60,710 nt of DNA from JBKHYJ01 sp046565505 (lineage in GTDB: Bacteria; Acidobacteriota; Blastocatellia; UBA7656), in assembly GCA_046565505.1 (NCBI GenBank), contig JBKHYJ010000070.1, positions 1 through 60,710 of the forward strand. Direction: 5' to 3'. The translations under genes were made by a program, and so were the position numbers. A model generated the notes under the pieces. It had not been told where the DNA came from. It searched no databases and saw only the letters and a program-made list of their open reading frames with translations. Of the stretch, positions 6,241-16,482 are shown piece by piece (position 1 is the stretch's first letter; each line of letters opens with the position of its first letter).

Positions 6241-7230
6241 ATGCGCCCTGGGTTACTACTTATTTGGAGCTTCACCTTGCCTAAGCTACTCGACCAAGTC
6301 CGCTCGCTCATCCGCACCCGCCATTACTCTATCCGTACTGAGGAAGCCTATATTTATTGGATCAGACAATACATCTATTTCCATTCTAAGCAGCACCCAG
6401 CTACCTTAGGCCTTCCTGAAATCAGAGCCTTCTTATCAAATCTGGCAGTTGGCCGCAATGTAGCCTCTTCTACACAACGCCAAGCTGCGAGCGCAATCCT
6501 GTTTCTCTACAGGGATGTGCTTGGCCAGCAGATTGACTGGATTGACGGCATCCAACAGGCGAAAAGGCCCTCTCATCTCCCGGTAGTATTCACAAAGCAG
6601 GAAGCACAGGCTGTACTTCACCACCTTGATGGCGCTAAATTGCTAATGGCGAGCCTGCTCTATGGCTGCGGGCTGCGTCTGATGGAATGCATCAGGCTCA
6701 GGGTCAAAGATGTGGATTTCGGTTATAAGCAGATCATTATCCGAGATGGGAAAGGGGCTAAAGACAGAGTAACAATGCTGCCCGGTGTGCTTGCTGACCC
6801 TCTACTTCACCATCTGGATAAAGTGAAAGCACTACATCAGCAGGACCTCAGAGAAGGATTCGGGCGAGTTCATCTGCCGTTCGCTCTGGCCAAGAAATAC
6901 CCCGGCGCGAATTTGGAATTCGGATGGCAATATGTCTTCCCTGCTGCGAAGCGTTCTATTGATCCACGTTCAGGCAAGGAGCGCCGTCACCACATAGCAG
7001 AAACAGTGTTGCAGAGGGCCGTCAAGCAGGCTATTCGTGATGCTGGTATAAGGAAACCAGCGAGTTGTCATACGTTCCGCCATAGCTTCGCCACGCACCT
7101 CCTTGATGCAGGGTATGACATCCGGACTGTGCAGGAGTTGTTAGGACATAAGCATGTCAGCACCACAATGATCTACACTCATGTACTGAACAGAGGGGGT
7201 AAAGGCGTGCGCTCTCCGCTGGAGGAATAG
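6241..7230 (+). CDS. intI: integron integrase (tyrosine recombinase)
   Basis: 329 residues; catalyses attI x attC insertion and attC x attC excision of cassettes. Tyrosine-recombinase residues are visible: R146 (CGLRLME), H277-x2-R280 (CHTFRHSFATHLL), H303 (LLGHKHVSTTM) and the nucleophile Y312 (MIYTHV). The IntI-only extra domain lies between patches II and III: LALAKKYPGANLEFGW, YVFPAAKRS and DPRSGKERRHH. This separates it from XerC/XerD and phage integrases. It is oriented away from the cassettes, the standard layout. I use the ATG at 6241; a TTG 39 nt later (LPKLLDQVR) starts closer to the usual family N-terminus and cannot be excluded. The ORF is intact, so the enzyme may be active. Confidence 0.95.
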   Translation: MRPGLLLIWSFTLPKLLDQVRSLIRTRHYSIRTEEAYIYWIRQYIYFHSKQHPATLGLPEIRAFLSNLAVGRNVASSTQRQAASAILFLYRDVLGQQIDWIDGIQQAKRPSHLPVVFTKQEAQAVLHHLDGAKLLMASLLYGCGLRLMECIRLRVKDVDFGYKQIIIRDGKGAKDRVTMLPGVLADPLLHHLDKVKALHQQDLREGFGRVHLPFALAKKYPGANLEFGWQYVFPAAKRSIDPRSGKERRHHIAETVLQRAVKQAIRDAGIRKPASCHTFRHSFATHLLDAGYDIRTVQELLGHKHVSTTMIYTHVLNRGGKGVRSPLEE

Positions 7231-7248
7231 CCAGCTGCTACCTGCAAA

Positions 7249-7509
7249 CTAACTGTTTAGTTTCATCTTGGCGCGTGATGATCTGGAAGCATCCTTCCGT
7301 CTCTTTTCTTTTTGCGAGTTTTTCTTCTGAACATTAACCTGCTGCCCACCGTCAGCCGCTATATTGACTTGCCCCTCATTATTGATAATAACGGCTGGCA
7401 ACCTTTCTTCTAGCTGTCGAGCTCGGTGTGCCCGAAGCAATGAGATAAGGTTTTCTGATAAGTGGCAGGATGCGCTGAGGGCGTTCTGTCTTTGGCTCGG
7501 AGAAGGCCA
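7249..7509 (-). pseudogene. short coding remnant, unknown
   Basis: An open frame on the - strand ends NIAADGGQQVNVQKKNSQK and RSSRAKMKLNS. The peptide LLRAHRARQLEERLPAVII and its polar tail look protein-like rather than random, but there is no Met or ribosome-binding site at a plausible start, only an internal TTG at 7438-7440, and the frame closes at a stop at 7510-7512. It lies just downstream of intI and beside a decayed primase, so it is probably a leftover of the same mobile element. I cannot name the family. Confidence 0.3.
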
Positions 7510-7512
7510 TTA

Positions 7513-7965
7513 GTAGCACTTCGCACCAATCATCCCAAAACTCGGCCACGTTATCCCCCTTGGCCTCGTATTATTCCGTTGCGCTCTTTACGTCTTGTGG
7601 TATTCCAAGCTCTCGCGCTGCCAAGCCAAGCATCCTTCAACTCCCCGACGCAGTACCCCCGGCAGCTCGTGCTAAAGCTTTTCGACTAATTGCTTGTCTG
7701 GCATGTGCCCTGGAATCGTAACGTCGAATAGGATCGACCGCACGCGACCCCAGACCGCTTTACCCGCGCTTGGATCTCGGGCTTATGGTTTGTGGCAAAC
7801 CACAACTTAAACTCTGGCACGAAATCAAACTACTCGGTGCCGAGGTCGGAGCGGCGGGCAAAGCGGCGGCTTGCCGGAGCTATGCGGCGGGGCCGGGACT
7901 TGGGCCAGCAGCCCTTGGACTTGATCTTCGAGAATGAATAGACCCTGGCAGCCTCCCCGGGCTCT
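7513..7965 (-). pseudogene. decayed P4-type phage/plasmid primase-helicase, C-terminal part
   Basis: Three - strand frames together spell the C-terminus of a P4-family (D5-like) primase-helicase. Frame one has FDFVPEFKLWFATNHKPEI (7773-7829), the family signature around F-x-P-x-(F)K-L-x-x-x-T-N-H-x-P. The next has AVWGRVRSILFDVTIPGH, then KQLVEKL, a stop, and ELPGVLRRGVEGCLAWQRES (about 7588-7745). The third has VKSATE, a stop, then YEAKGDNVAEFWDDWC. Weak traces (SKIKS, matching the SKIKxLTGGD motif) extend to about 7965. At least two frameshifts and three in-frame stops make it non-functional. It records a former prophage, satellite or plasmid next to the integron. Confidence 0.75.
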
Positions 7966-8236
7966 ATGGCGCAGTCCGCCGCGATTGTTTAGAATTTAAA
8001 CGTGGCGTAACCGGCAAGGGGACCGCACGACAGTTTGCCGGGCGAATTCGGGCGGGTCACGTCCCCGGCCCCCGGCCGAATTCGGTGTGAGTATTATTAG
8101 CCTCGGGAAGTCGCCCCGGGTCGGCCTTCAATGCCTATGATTGCTCGCATTATTTATAAGCGGTCAACCGAACCCGCGAGGTGCTTTTGACCCGGGTAGC
8201 ACTTTCACCTGAATACCCGCTTTAGGAGGTTATCGA
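7966..8236. other. intergenic, no gene seen
   Basis: High-GC spacer between the decayed mobile-element genes and the OmpA-family gene. It contains two copies of a GGCCGAATTCGG-like element (about 8040-8090) and the ribosome-binding site of the next gene. No open frame, tRNA or clear promoter is visible. Confidence 0.6.
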
Positions 8237-9193
8237 ATGAGAGTTAACAGACGACCGATATCAGGGTTCATCGCGCTCGCCTTCGTCTTCACATTGTTGA
8301 GCGCCCCGTGCGCGTTCGCGCAAGACGGCGCCGCGCAGAATAAGCCACAGGATACAGGTTATCGCCCCGGGATTCGTAACGTGCCTAGCGGCCAGAAGCA
8401 GAAGCTTAAAGGCAGGATAGTGCGGCGCGACGCGGACACGTTCAGCGTGCAGGACGCCGAAGACATGGAAACAGTCGTGGTGCTGACGGACCGGACCAGC
8501 GTTAAGTCGAAGGGCGGTTTCTTCAGGAGCGGGACGAACTATGACGTGACGAGTCTGCTGCGCGGACTTTTAGTCGAGGTCGAGGGGCGCGGCAACCAGG
8601 AGGGCCGGCTGGTCGCCGATAAAATCCGGTTCAATTCTTCCGACCTGAAAGTCGCACAGACGGTTGAGACGCGGGTCGCGCCGGTCGAGCGCGAGAATCA
8701 GCGCATCTCCGGCCAGGTGGACGAATTGAACGAGGTCTCGAAGGCCGCTAGGAGCGAGGCCGAAAGGGCTAACGCGGGCGTCGCGACCACCAACGAGCGC
8801 ATCTCGGCGCTGGACGATTATGTAGTTCAGGACACGGCCACGGTTTACTTCAACGTCAACAGCGCCGTCCTACTGCCCGAGGCCAAGCAGTCTCTCGACG
8901 CGATAGCGCAGAAGGCCATGAGCGCCAAGGGCTACGTCATAGAGATAGCGGGCTTCACCGATTCGTCCGGCGACGTCGAAAAGAACCGCGCGCTGAGCGA
9001 GCGCAGGGCCGATGCCGTGGTGAGATACCTACAGGAGAATCACGACATCCCGCTGCGGCGCATGATTACGCCTTTCGGTTACGGTCAGATGAAGCCCGTG
9101 GCGGACAACACCACCCCGGAGGGCCGCAGGCAGAATCGCCGCGTCGAAGTGAAGATACTTGTCAGCCGCGGCATCGCTCAAACGAACAAGTGA
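8237..9193 (+). CDS. OmpA-family outer-membrane/peptidoglycan-binding protein
   Basis: 318 residues. The signal peptide ends near CAFAQDG. Residues ~50-140 form a beta-rich DUF5666-like domain (LKGRIVRRDADTFSVQD, then LLRGLLVEVEGRG). After a short helical linker (EVSKAARSEAERANAG) the C-terminal OmpA/MotB domain begins at VYFNVNSAVL, with IEIAGFTDSSGD, ALSERRADAVVRYL and NRRVEVKIL. The conserved Asp/Arg of the family that hold diaminopimelate are present (FTDSSG and ERRAD). There is no N-terminal beta-barrel, so it should be a periplasmic cell-wall linker. AGGAGG lies seven bases before the ATG. No partner gene lies adjacent. Confidence 0.88.
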   Translation: MRVNRRPISGFIALAFVFTLLSAPCAFAQDGAAQNKPQDTGYRPGIRNVPSGQKQKLKGRIVRRDADTFSVQDAEDMETVVVLTDRTSVKSKGGFFRSGTNYDVTSLLRGLLVEVEGRGNQEGRLVADKIRFNSSDLKVAQTVETRVAPVERENQRISGQVDELNEVSKAARSEAERANAGVATTNERISALDDYVVQDTATVYFNVNSAVLLPEAKQSLDAIAQKAMSAKGYVIEIAGFTDSSGDVEKNRALSERRADAVVRYLQENHDIPLRRMITPFGYGQMKPVADNTTPEGRRQNRRVEVKILVSRGIAQTNK

Positions 9194-9342
9194 TGAAAGG
9201 CCGCCTCGACCTGCTTCGCGCAGGCCGGTGTTGATGAAGGCTCCGGTCCGCGAATCGGCAATATCATCCTTTGAACCCCTGATGACGTTTGCCGGTTCGC
9301 GGGCCCTGCCGCTTCGGGTGATTGGCCCGCCCCTTCGCGCCA

Positions 9343-9885
9343 TCAGCGCATCGCCGCGAGCGCGTCGGCGAGCTGGTTGACGGCCTTGAGCAGCGACCTT
9401 CCCGCTTCGTCGAAGCGGCCGGCGGCGGCCTGATTCTCAGCCGTTTCCGCCATCGACGCTACGCCGGCCAGGTATTGATAGGAAAACTTCAGGCTCGGGT
9501 CGGAGCGAAAATCTCTTTCCAATTTATCCAACCCATCCCGCACGTTTCTTATGCTTTCCCTCACGCGCGTTTTATTGCGCTCGTTTTGTTCGGTGGCGGC
9601 CGGGGACGCCTCGCGATTACGGGCCGCCAGGTCGGCGGCCTCTATGCCTTTTGCGATGCCGCCCATCAGGTAAAGAAACTGGGTCAACGTCTTAATCTGT
9701 CCGGCGAGGCGGTTGCGACCGGCCTGCGTTTCGGCCGCCGGATTAGGGGCGGCGGGCTTAGAAGCACTGGCGGCGCGTCGGGGCGCGCTCTGTCGCCTGG
9801 GCGCGGCGCGTCTGCGCGTCTGAGAGGCGGCGGGCGAACTCAACAAGGTCGCCGTCACCAGGGTCAAAATAAAAGCTCTTTTCAA
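9343..9885 (-). CDS. small exported helical protein of unknown function
   Basis: 180 residues starting at a TTG chosen because GAGGAGGG lies five bases upstream and the signal peptide LKRAFILTLVTATLLSS begins there; longer in-frame versions add a low-complexity leader without such a site. The mature part has a basic, Arg/Ala/Pro-rich linker (about residues 25-55) and then amphipathic helices with regular Ala and Asp (FLYLMGGIAKGIEAADLAA; SIRNVRDGLDKLERDF). I do not recognise the family. It is convergent with the OmpA-type gene. Confidence 0.65.
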   Translation of the reverse strand: MKRAFILTLVTATLLSSPAASQTRRRAAPRRQSAPRRAASASKPAAPNPAAETQAGRNRLAGQIKTLTQFLYLMGGIAKGIEAADLAARNREASPAATEQNERNKTRVRESIRNVRDGLDKLERDFRSDPSLKFSYQYLAGVASMAETAENQAAAGRFDEAGRSLLKAVNQLADALAAMR

Positions 9886-10124
9886 ATCGGCCCTCCTCGA
9901 ATGCGGTAGGTCCTCGCGGCGCGGCAGGCCGTGCTCGCTCATCAATTTTGCCCAATAGGCCCAAGCTATACCAGCCAAAGAGGGGTAGTCAAGCGGCGTC
10001 CCCGGGCGGATTTCCAATCCGCACGCCTCCCGCGGGCTTCCAGAGTGCGCTCGGTTCTTATGCGGCCGTCGTCCGTCGGGCGGCAGTTTGACGGCGGTTG
10101 ATCTTTGCGATACTATGGCGGCCC

Positions 10125-10900
10125 GTGAAGGGAGAAGCCGTAGCGATAATCCCCGCGCGGTACGCCTCGACAAGATTGCCGGGCAAGCCCCTCCTCCCCC
10201 TGGCAAATATCCCGATGATAATGCACGTGGTAGAGCGCGCGTCGCGCGCGAGCCTGGTCTCGCGCGTCATCGTCGCCACCGACGACGAGCGAATCCTGGC
10301 CGCGGTCCGGGCGCGGGGCGGGGAAGCGCGTATGACATCAATCGACGCCCTCTCGGGCACGGACCGCGTCGCCGAAGTCGCGCGCGAAATCAGCTCAGAG
10401 ATCGTAGTCAACGTGCAGGGGGACGAGCCGCTCATCGAGCCTTCGACGATCGACGCGGCAATCGAGCCGCTCGTCCGCGACGCGCGGATTCAGATCAGCA
10501 CGGCCTCCGAGCCCGTGGCCTCAATCGAAGACGTGTTCGACCCGAACGTGGTTAAGGTGGTCACGGATTCGCGCGGCTTCGCCCTCTATTTTTCGCGCTC
10601 GCCCGTGCCCCACGTGCGGCCGGCCCCCGGCCTGACGCTTGAGCTTTCGTTGCGCCGTGATCCCGGGTTGTTGTCTAATTATCGTAAGCATTCGGGCCTT
10701 TATGCATACAGGGGCGACTTCCTTCAGAGGTTCTCGCGGATGGAGCCTTCGCGGCTGGAAAGGCTTGAAAGCTTGGAGCAGCTCCGCGCGCTTGAGAACG
10801 GGGTCGGGATTCGCGTCGTGACGGTCGAACATCGTTCCGTAGGTGTAGACACCGAGCAGGATTACGAACGAGTGAAAAGGTTGATAGAGGAGAACCCATC

Positions 10901-10904
<4 letters not shown>
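10125..10904 (+). CDS. kdsB: 3-deoxy-manno-octulosonate cytidylyltransferase
   Basis: Activates Kdo with CTP to CMP-Kdo for lipid A/LPS core synthesis in the cytosol, so the organism makes LPS. The sugar-nucleotide signature AIIPARYASTRLPGKPL opens the protein, followed by VIVATDD, NVQGDEPLIEP (the metal/Kdo-binding loop) and KHSGLYAYR. The GTG at 10125 gives a start six codons before the AIIPARY strand; a TTG at 10098 is also in frame. Neither has a clear ribosome-binding site. Its stop overlaps the pyrG start (ATGA), so the Kdo-activating enzyme and the CTP-making enzyme are coupled, which makes sense because KdsB consumes CTP. Confidence 0.95.
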
Positions 10905-12598
<1,694 letters not shown>

Positions 12599-12714
12599 CC
12601 GGCCCATGACGAGCCGCGCGCGAGTCACTTTCAATTAACCAGTCGCTTTCGATTGCGAATCACTTTGGATACCGGGCGCTTGGTGATCGAGTCATGGAGG
12701 AAGGGGTTTAAACA

Positions 12715-13395
12715 TTGGGACGTATTCGGGGCGTTATCTTAGACGTAGACGGCACGCTCGTCGACAGCAACGACGCGCATGCTCAGGCGTGGGTGGATGC
12801 CCTCGCCGAGCATGACATACAAGTCGGGTTTGAAAAGGTGAGGCCTCTCGTCGGGATGGGGGGCGACAAGCTGTTGCCCGAGGTCTCGGGCATCGAAGAA
12901 GACACTCCCGAAGGCGAACGCATCAGCAAGCGCCGCGGCGAGATTTTTAAGCAGCGCTACCTGCCCACCCTCAAAGCGTTTCCGTCCACCAGGGAGTTGT
13001 TGCAGAGGATGCGCGACGAGGGGTTGAAGCTGGTCGTCGCAAGCTCCGCCAAAGAAGACGAATTGAACCTGCTGCTTAAGATCGCGGGGGCCGACGGTCT
13101 GGTCGAAGAGAAGACCTCCTCCGACGACGCAGAAAACTCTAAGCCGGACCCCGACATAGTGAAGGCCGCGCTGGACGGCTCCGGCCTCGCCCCCGACGAA
13201 GTGCTGATGCTGGGCGACACTCCCTACGACATAGAATCGGCTTCCGGGGCCGGCGTCGGGGTCGTTGCGTTCCGCTGCGGCGGGTGGGAAGACGCGGACC
13301 TGTCGGGGGCCATCGCCATCTACGACGGCCCGGCCGACCTCTTGTCCAATTACGAGTCGTCCCCCGTGGGCCTGGGGCGCACGGCGGGGAAATAA
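12715..13395 (+). CDS. HAD-superfamily phosphatase
   Basis: 226 residues, haloacid dehalogenase fold. Motif I is ILDVDGTLVDSN (nucleophile and general acid Asp), motif II is LVVASSAKE, motif III the lysine in NSKPDPDIV and motif IV LGDTPYDIESA. A helical cap follows motif I, as in phosphoglycolate phosphatase and beta-phosphoglucomutase relatives; the substrate cannot be fixed. It starts at a TTG preceded by GGAAGGGG. It sits between pyrG and hemB in the same direction. Confidence 0.88.
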   Translation: MGRIRGVILDVDGTLVDSNDAHAQAWVDALAEHDIQVGFEKVRPLVGMGGDKLLPEVSGIEEDTPEGERISKRRGEIFKQRYLPTLKAFPSTRELLQRMRDEGLKLVVASSAKEDELNLLLKIAGADGLVEEKTSSDDAENSKPDPDIVKAALDGSGLAPDEVLMLGDTPYDIESASGAGVGVVAFRCGGWEDADLSGAIAIYDGPADLLSNYESSPVGLGRTAGK

Positions 13396-13437
13396 GCCTC
13401 GCCGATTCGGCGCAGTTTGGTATACTTCATTGCTGTA

Positions 13438-13617
13438 ATGGCTACCTGCTCGAAGTGCAATCAGGAATCGAAAATACTCAGGTTGGTGAAGTGCGCGGTG
13501 TGCTTCAAGCCTGTGTGCGACGAGTGCCTCGTCAGGCGCTACGCGCAAAAGTTCTGCTCCCATGATTGCGCGCAGGCGTTCTTCTTCGGCACGGACGAAG
13601 ACGACGCCGGGCAATAG
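13438..13617 (+). CDS. small zinc-finger protein
   Basis: 59 residues with a treble-clef-like set of Cys/His: CSKCNQES, then KCAVCFKPVCDECL and FCSHDCAQ, about four CxxC-type ligand pairs. This pattern resembles small bacterial zinc-ribbon/B-box-like proteins, likely binding two zinc ions. The ATG at 13438 removes an N-terminal extension. A TATACT box at 13421-13426 could serve a nearly leaderless transcript. It precedes hemB by 23 bp, so it probably belongs to that unit; its role is unknown. Confidence 0.7.
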   Translation: MATCSKCNQESKILRLVKCAVCFKPVCDECLVRRYAQKFCSHDCAQAFFFGTDEDDAGQ

Positions 13618-13640
13618 TTTTAAGGCGAGGAGTCGCAGTC

Positions 13641-14609
13641 ATGAATTTAACACAGAGGCCGCGAAGGCTCCGCCGGACCGAAGCCATCCGCGCGCTGGTG
13701 CGCGAGACCAGGCTGACGCCGGACGATTTCATTTACCCCCTGTTCGCCTGCGAAGGGCAAGGCGTGCGGAAAGAGATTTCGTCCATGCCCGGCGTCTTCA
13801 ATCTGTCGGTTGACGAGCTGGTGCGGGAGGCGGAATCAGCGAGCAAGGCGGGCGTGCGGTCCGTGATACTGTTCGGCGTGCCCGATGATAAGGATGGCTC
13901 GGGCAGCCAGGCTTACGCCGAAGACGGCATAACCCAGCGCGCCATCCGCGCCATCAAGCGCGAGGTCAAGGGTATGCTCGTCGTCGCCGACAACTGCTTG
14001 TGCGAGTACACGGACCACGGCCACTGCGGGGTGGTCGAAGGGGGCGAGGTGCTCAACGACCCCACGCTGGAGCTGCTCGCGCGCACGGCGGTGTCTCAGG
14101 CGGAGGCGGGCGCGGATATAATCGCGCCATCGAACATGATGGATGGCTTCGTCGAGGCGACCCGCTCGGCCCTCGACGAAGCGGGGTTCGACTACGTCCC
14201 CGTCATGTCTTACGCCGTCAAGTACGCGTCGGGCTTCTATGGGCCTTTCCGTGAGGCGGCCCAATCCGCGCCGCAATTCGGCGACCGCCGCGGGTATCAG
14301 ATGGACCCTGCGAACGCGCGCGAGGCGATGCGCGAGGCGGAGCTCGACTGGGAGCAGGGCGCAGATATTTTGATGGTCAAGCCCGCGCTGCCTTACCTCG
14401 ACATCATTCGGGCCGTGCGCGAGCGATTCGACACGCCGGTCGCTGCCTACCAGGTCTCGGGCGAGTACGCGATGATAAAAGCGGCCGGGCGGCTGGGGTG
14501 GATTGATGAAGAGCGCGTGGCGTTGGAATCGCTCACCGCCATCAAGCGCGCGGGCGCGGACATTATTCTCACTTACTACGCGAAAGACCTGGCGGCGCGC
14601 CTAGCATAG
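13641..14609 (+). CDS. hemB: delta-aminolevulinic acid dehydratase (porphobilinogen synthase)
   Basis: 322 residues. Condenses two 5-aminolevulinate molecules into porphobilinogen in haem synthesis. The active-site lysines are in VMSYAVKYASGFYGPF and DILMVKPALPYLDI. The Cys triplet of the zinc form is present (ADNCLCEYTDHGHCG), so this is a zinc-type enzyme. Start at ATG 13641, nine bases after GAGGAG. No other haem gene is adjacent. Confidence 0.97.
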   Translation: MNLTQRPRRLRRTEAIRALVRETRLTPDDFIYPLFACEGQGVRKEISSMPGVFNLSVDELVREAESASKAGVRSVILFGVPDDKDGSGSQAYAEDGITQRAIRAIKREVKGMLVVADNCLCEYTDHGHCGVVEGGEVLNDPTLELLARTAVSQAEAGADIIAPSNMMDGFVEATRSALDEAGFDYVPVMSYAVKYASGFYGPFREAAQSAPQFGDRRGYQMDPANAREAMREAELDWEQGADILMVKPALPYLDIIRAVRERFDTPVAAYQVSGEYAMIKAAGRLGWIDEERVALESLTAIKRAGADIILTYYAKDLAARLA

Positions 14610-14745
14610 CCGGGGGCAGCCCGGCGGCTCGCGCGGCGCGTCTGAAACCGCTCGCCGGGATTTCGAGCGCGGCCGCCGGATCAATGTTCCGCGCCGCGCC
14701 CATAGACGGACGAACAGGGTGAATCTGGAACCGAAGGGCACAGGG

Positions 14746-16407
14746 ATGACGAACCGTTTCTTAGTCCGCGCGGGCCTCGCCGCTCTCCTCACGCTCGCCC
14801 AATCGCTCGCGCCCGCGGGCGTCTTAACCGCGCGCGAGCCGGGGCCCGCCGCGCGGCGGCAAGCCGCCGCCCAAGCCGAAACACTCGACTCGCTCAAGGC
14901 GCGGATCGCGGCACACATATCTCAACCTCGGTTCGCGCCCGCCGCATGGGGCGTGAAGGTGATGTCGCTCGACACGGGCAAGGTCGTCTTCGACCACAAC
15001 GCGCAGAAATACTTCAACCCGGCCTCGAACGCGAAGCTCTACACCGCCGCGCTCGCGCTCGACAGGCTCGGGGCCGATTACCGCATCAAGACTTCGCTCT
15101 ACTCGACGGCGCGGCCCGACGCGACGGGGACGCTCAAAGGCGACCTGATCGTCTACGGGCGCGGCGACCCGCTGATGACGGCGCGGCTCAATGGCGGGGA
15201 TTATTACAGGGGGCTTGAACCGCTCGCCGACCAGCTCGCGAGCGCGGGCGTGCGCCGCGTCGAAGGCGACCTGGTGGGCGACGAGAGTTACTTCGCCGGG
15301 CCGCCAGTCGGCTCCGGGTGGGAGTGGGATGACCTGCAGGAGTATTATGGCGCGGAGGTGTCGGCCCTCACGGTGAATGACAACTCCATAGACATCCTGG
15401 CCAAGCCGGGGGCGAGGCCGGGAATCCCATGCCAGGTGACGACGGGCCCGGCGACCTCGTTCGTCACCGTCATCAACCGAACTCAGACCGCGCCGAAAGG
15501 GGTCGAGCCCCGCATAGCCATCTACCGCCCCCTGGGCGAGAATATAGTCTACGTTTCGGGCCGCCTGCCGGCGGACCACAAAGGTTACATCCAATCAATC
15601 GCCGTCCATAACCCAGCCGCGTTGTTCGTGAACCTGTTCAAAGACTTGCTCGCGCGGCGCGGGATTTCCGTCATGGGCCGCGCTCGCGTCATCGATTGGA
15701 AATATCGCGAGGTGACGCCCGTTGATTTCGCGAAGCTGACGGAGCTGGGCGCGGTCGAGTCCGCGCCGATCAAAGACATAGTGAGAGAGACGCTCAAGCC
15801 TTCGCAGAACCTTTACTCTCAGCTGCTGCTGCTGCAAGTCGGGGCCAATCACTGGCCCGAAACGTTGGCGGGGAGTTCCACCGGGTCATCAGCATCGGGC
15901 GGCGCGGCCGGCCCCGCCCCCGCCGTCACGCCCGCGCCCGCGCCTGACGCCCGCGCCGAGCGGACCACGGAAGAGTTCGGGGTCGACGCGATGAATGACC
16001 TTCTGGCGAGGGCCGGCGTGAGGGCGGGCGACGTGCTGCTCGAAGAAGGGTCCGGGCTTTCGCGCAGAGATGTCATCACGCCGAACGCGACGGTCGCGAT
16101 ACTGAGCTTCATGAGCCGCCACAAACTGGCCGACGCATACCGCGGCGCGCTGCCGGTCGCCGGGGTAGACGGCACTTTGCAGAACCGTATGAAGGGGACG
16201 GCGGCGGCGGGGAACGTGCGCGCGAAGACGGGGACGCTGCGCTACGTTTATGCGCTCTCGGGCTACGTCACGGCCGCCTCGGGCGAGCGATTCGTCTTCT
16301 CAATTCTTCTTAATAATTATTTCAATTCGGATAAGGCCGTTGCCGCGCGCGAAGACGTGGACGCGATACCCATCATGCTGGCAGGATTCTCCGGGCGAAC
16401 TCAGTAA
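14746..16407 (+). CDS. dacB: D-alanyl-D-alanine carboxypeptidase/endopeptidase, PBP4 type (S13)
   Basis: 553 residues, periplasmic after a signal peptide (FLVRAGLAALLTLAQSL). Trims or cleaves peptidoglycan cross-links. Catalytic motifs are SxxK at S94 (PASNAKLYTAA), a SxN-position region near GSGLSRRDVITPN and KTG in VRAKTGTLRY. The large insertion domain typical of S13 follows the first motif. A Pro/Ala/Gly-rich insertion (about residues 380-405) is longer than in the E. coli protein. A GTG 27 bases upstream is an alternative start. It is convergent with the large He_PIG gene. Confidence 0.93.
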   Translation: MTNRFLVRAGLAALLTLAQSLAPAGVLTAREPGPAARRQAAAQAETLDSLKARIAAHISQPRFAPAAWGVKVMSLDTGKVVFDHNAQKYFNPASNAKLYTAALALDRLGADYRIKTSLYSTARPDATGTLKGDLIVYGRGDPLMTARLNGGDYYRGLEPLADQLASAGVRRVEGDLVGDESYFAGPPVGSGWEWDDLQEYYGAEVSALTVNDNSIDILAKPGARPGIPCQVTTGPATSFVTVINRTQTAPKGVEPRIAIYRPLGENIVYVSGRLPADHKGYIQSIAVHNPAALFVNLFKDLLARRGISVMGRARVIDWKYREVTPVDFAKLTELGAVESAPIKDIVRETLKPSQNLYSQLLLLQVGANHWPETLAGSSTGSSASGGAAGPAPAVTPAPAPDARAERTTEEFGVDAMNDLLARAGVRAGDVLLEEGSGLSRRDVITPNATVAILSFMSRHKLADAYRGALPVAGVDGTLQNRMKGTAAAGNVRAKTGTLRYVYALSGYVTAASGERFVFSILLNNYFNSDKAVAAREDVDAIPIMLAGFSGRTQ

Positions 16408-16482
16408 GGCACGGCTCGCGGGTGATGGCTTCCGGGCTGCGGGTGGGAAAGGCGACTGCCTACCGCCCCCGCCGCCCGACAC

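Noticed and set aside
9322..9909. A + strand frame opposite the small exported helical protein
   Set aside because: Arg/Gly-rich low-complexity translation; the - strand frame has a signal peptide and a strong ribosome-binding site.
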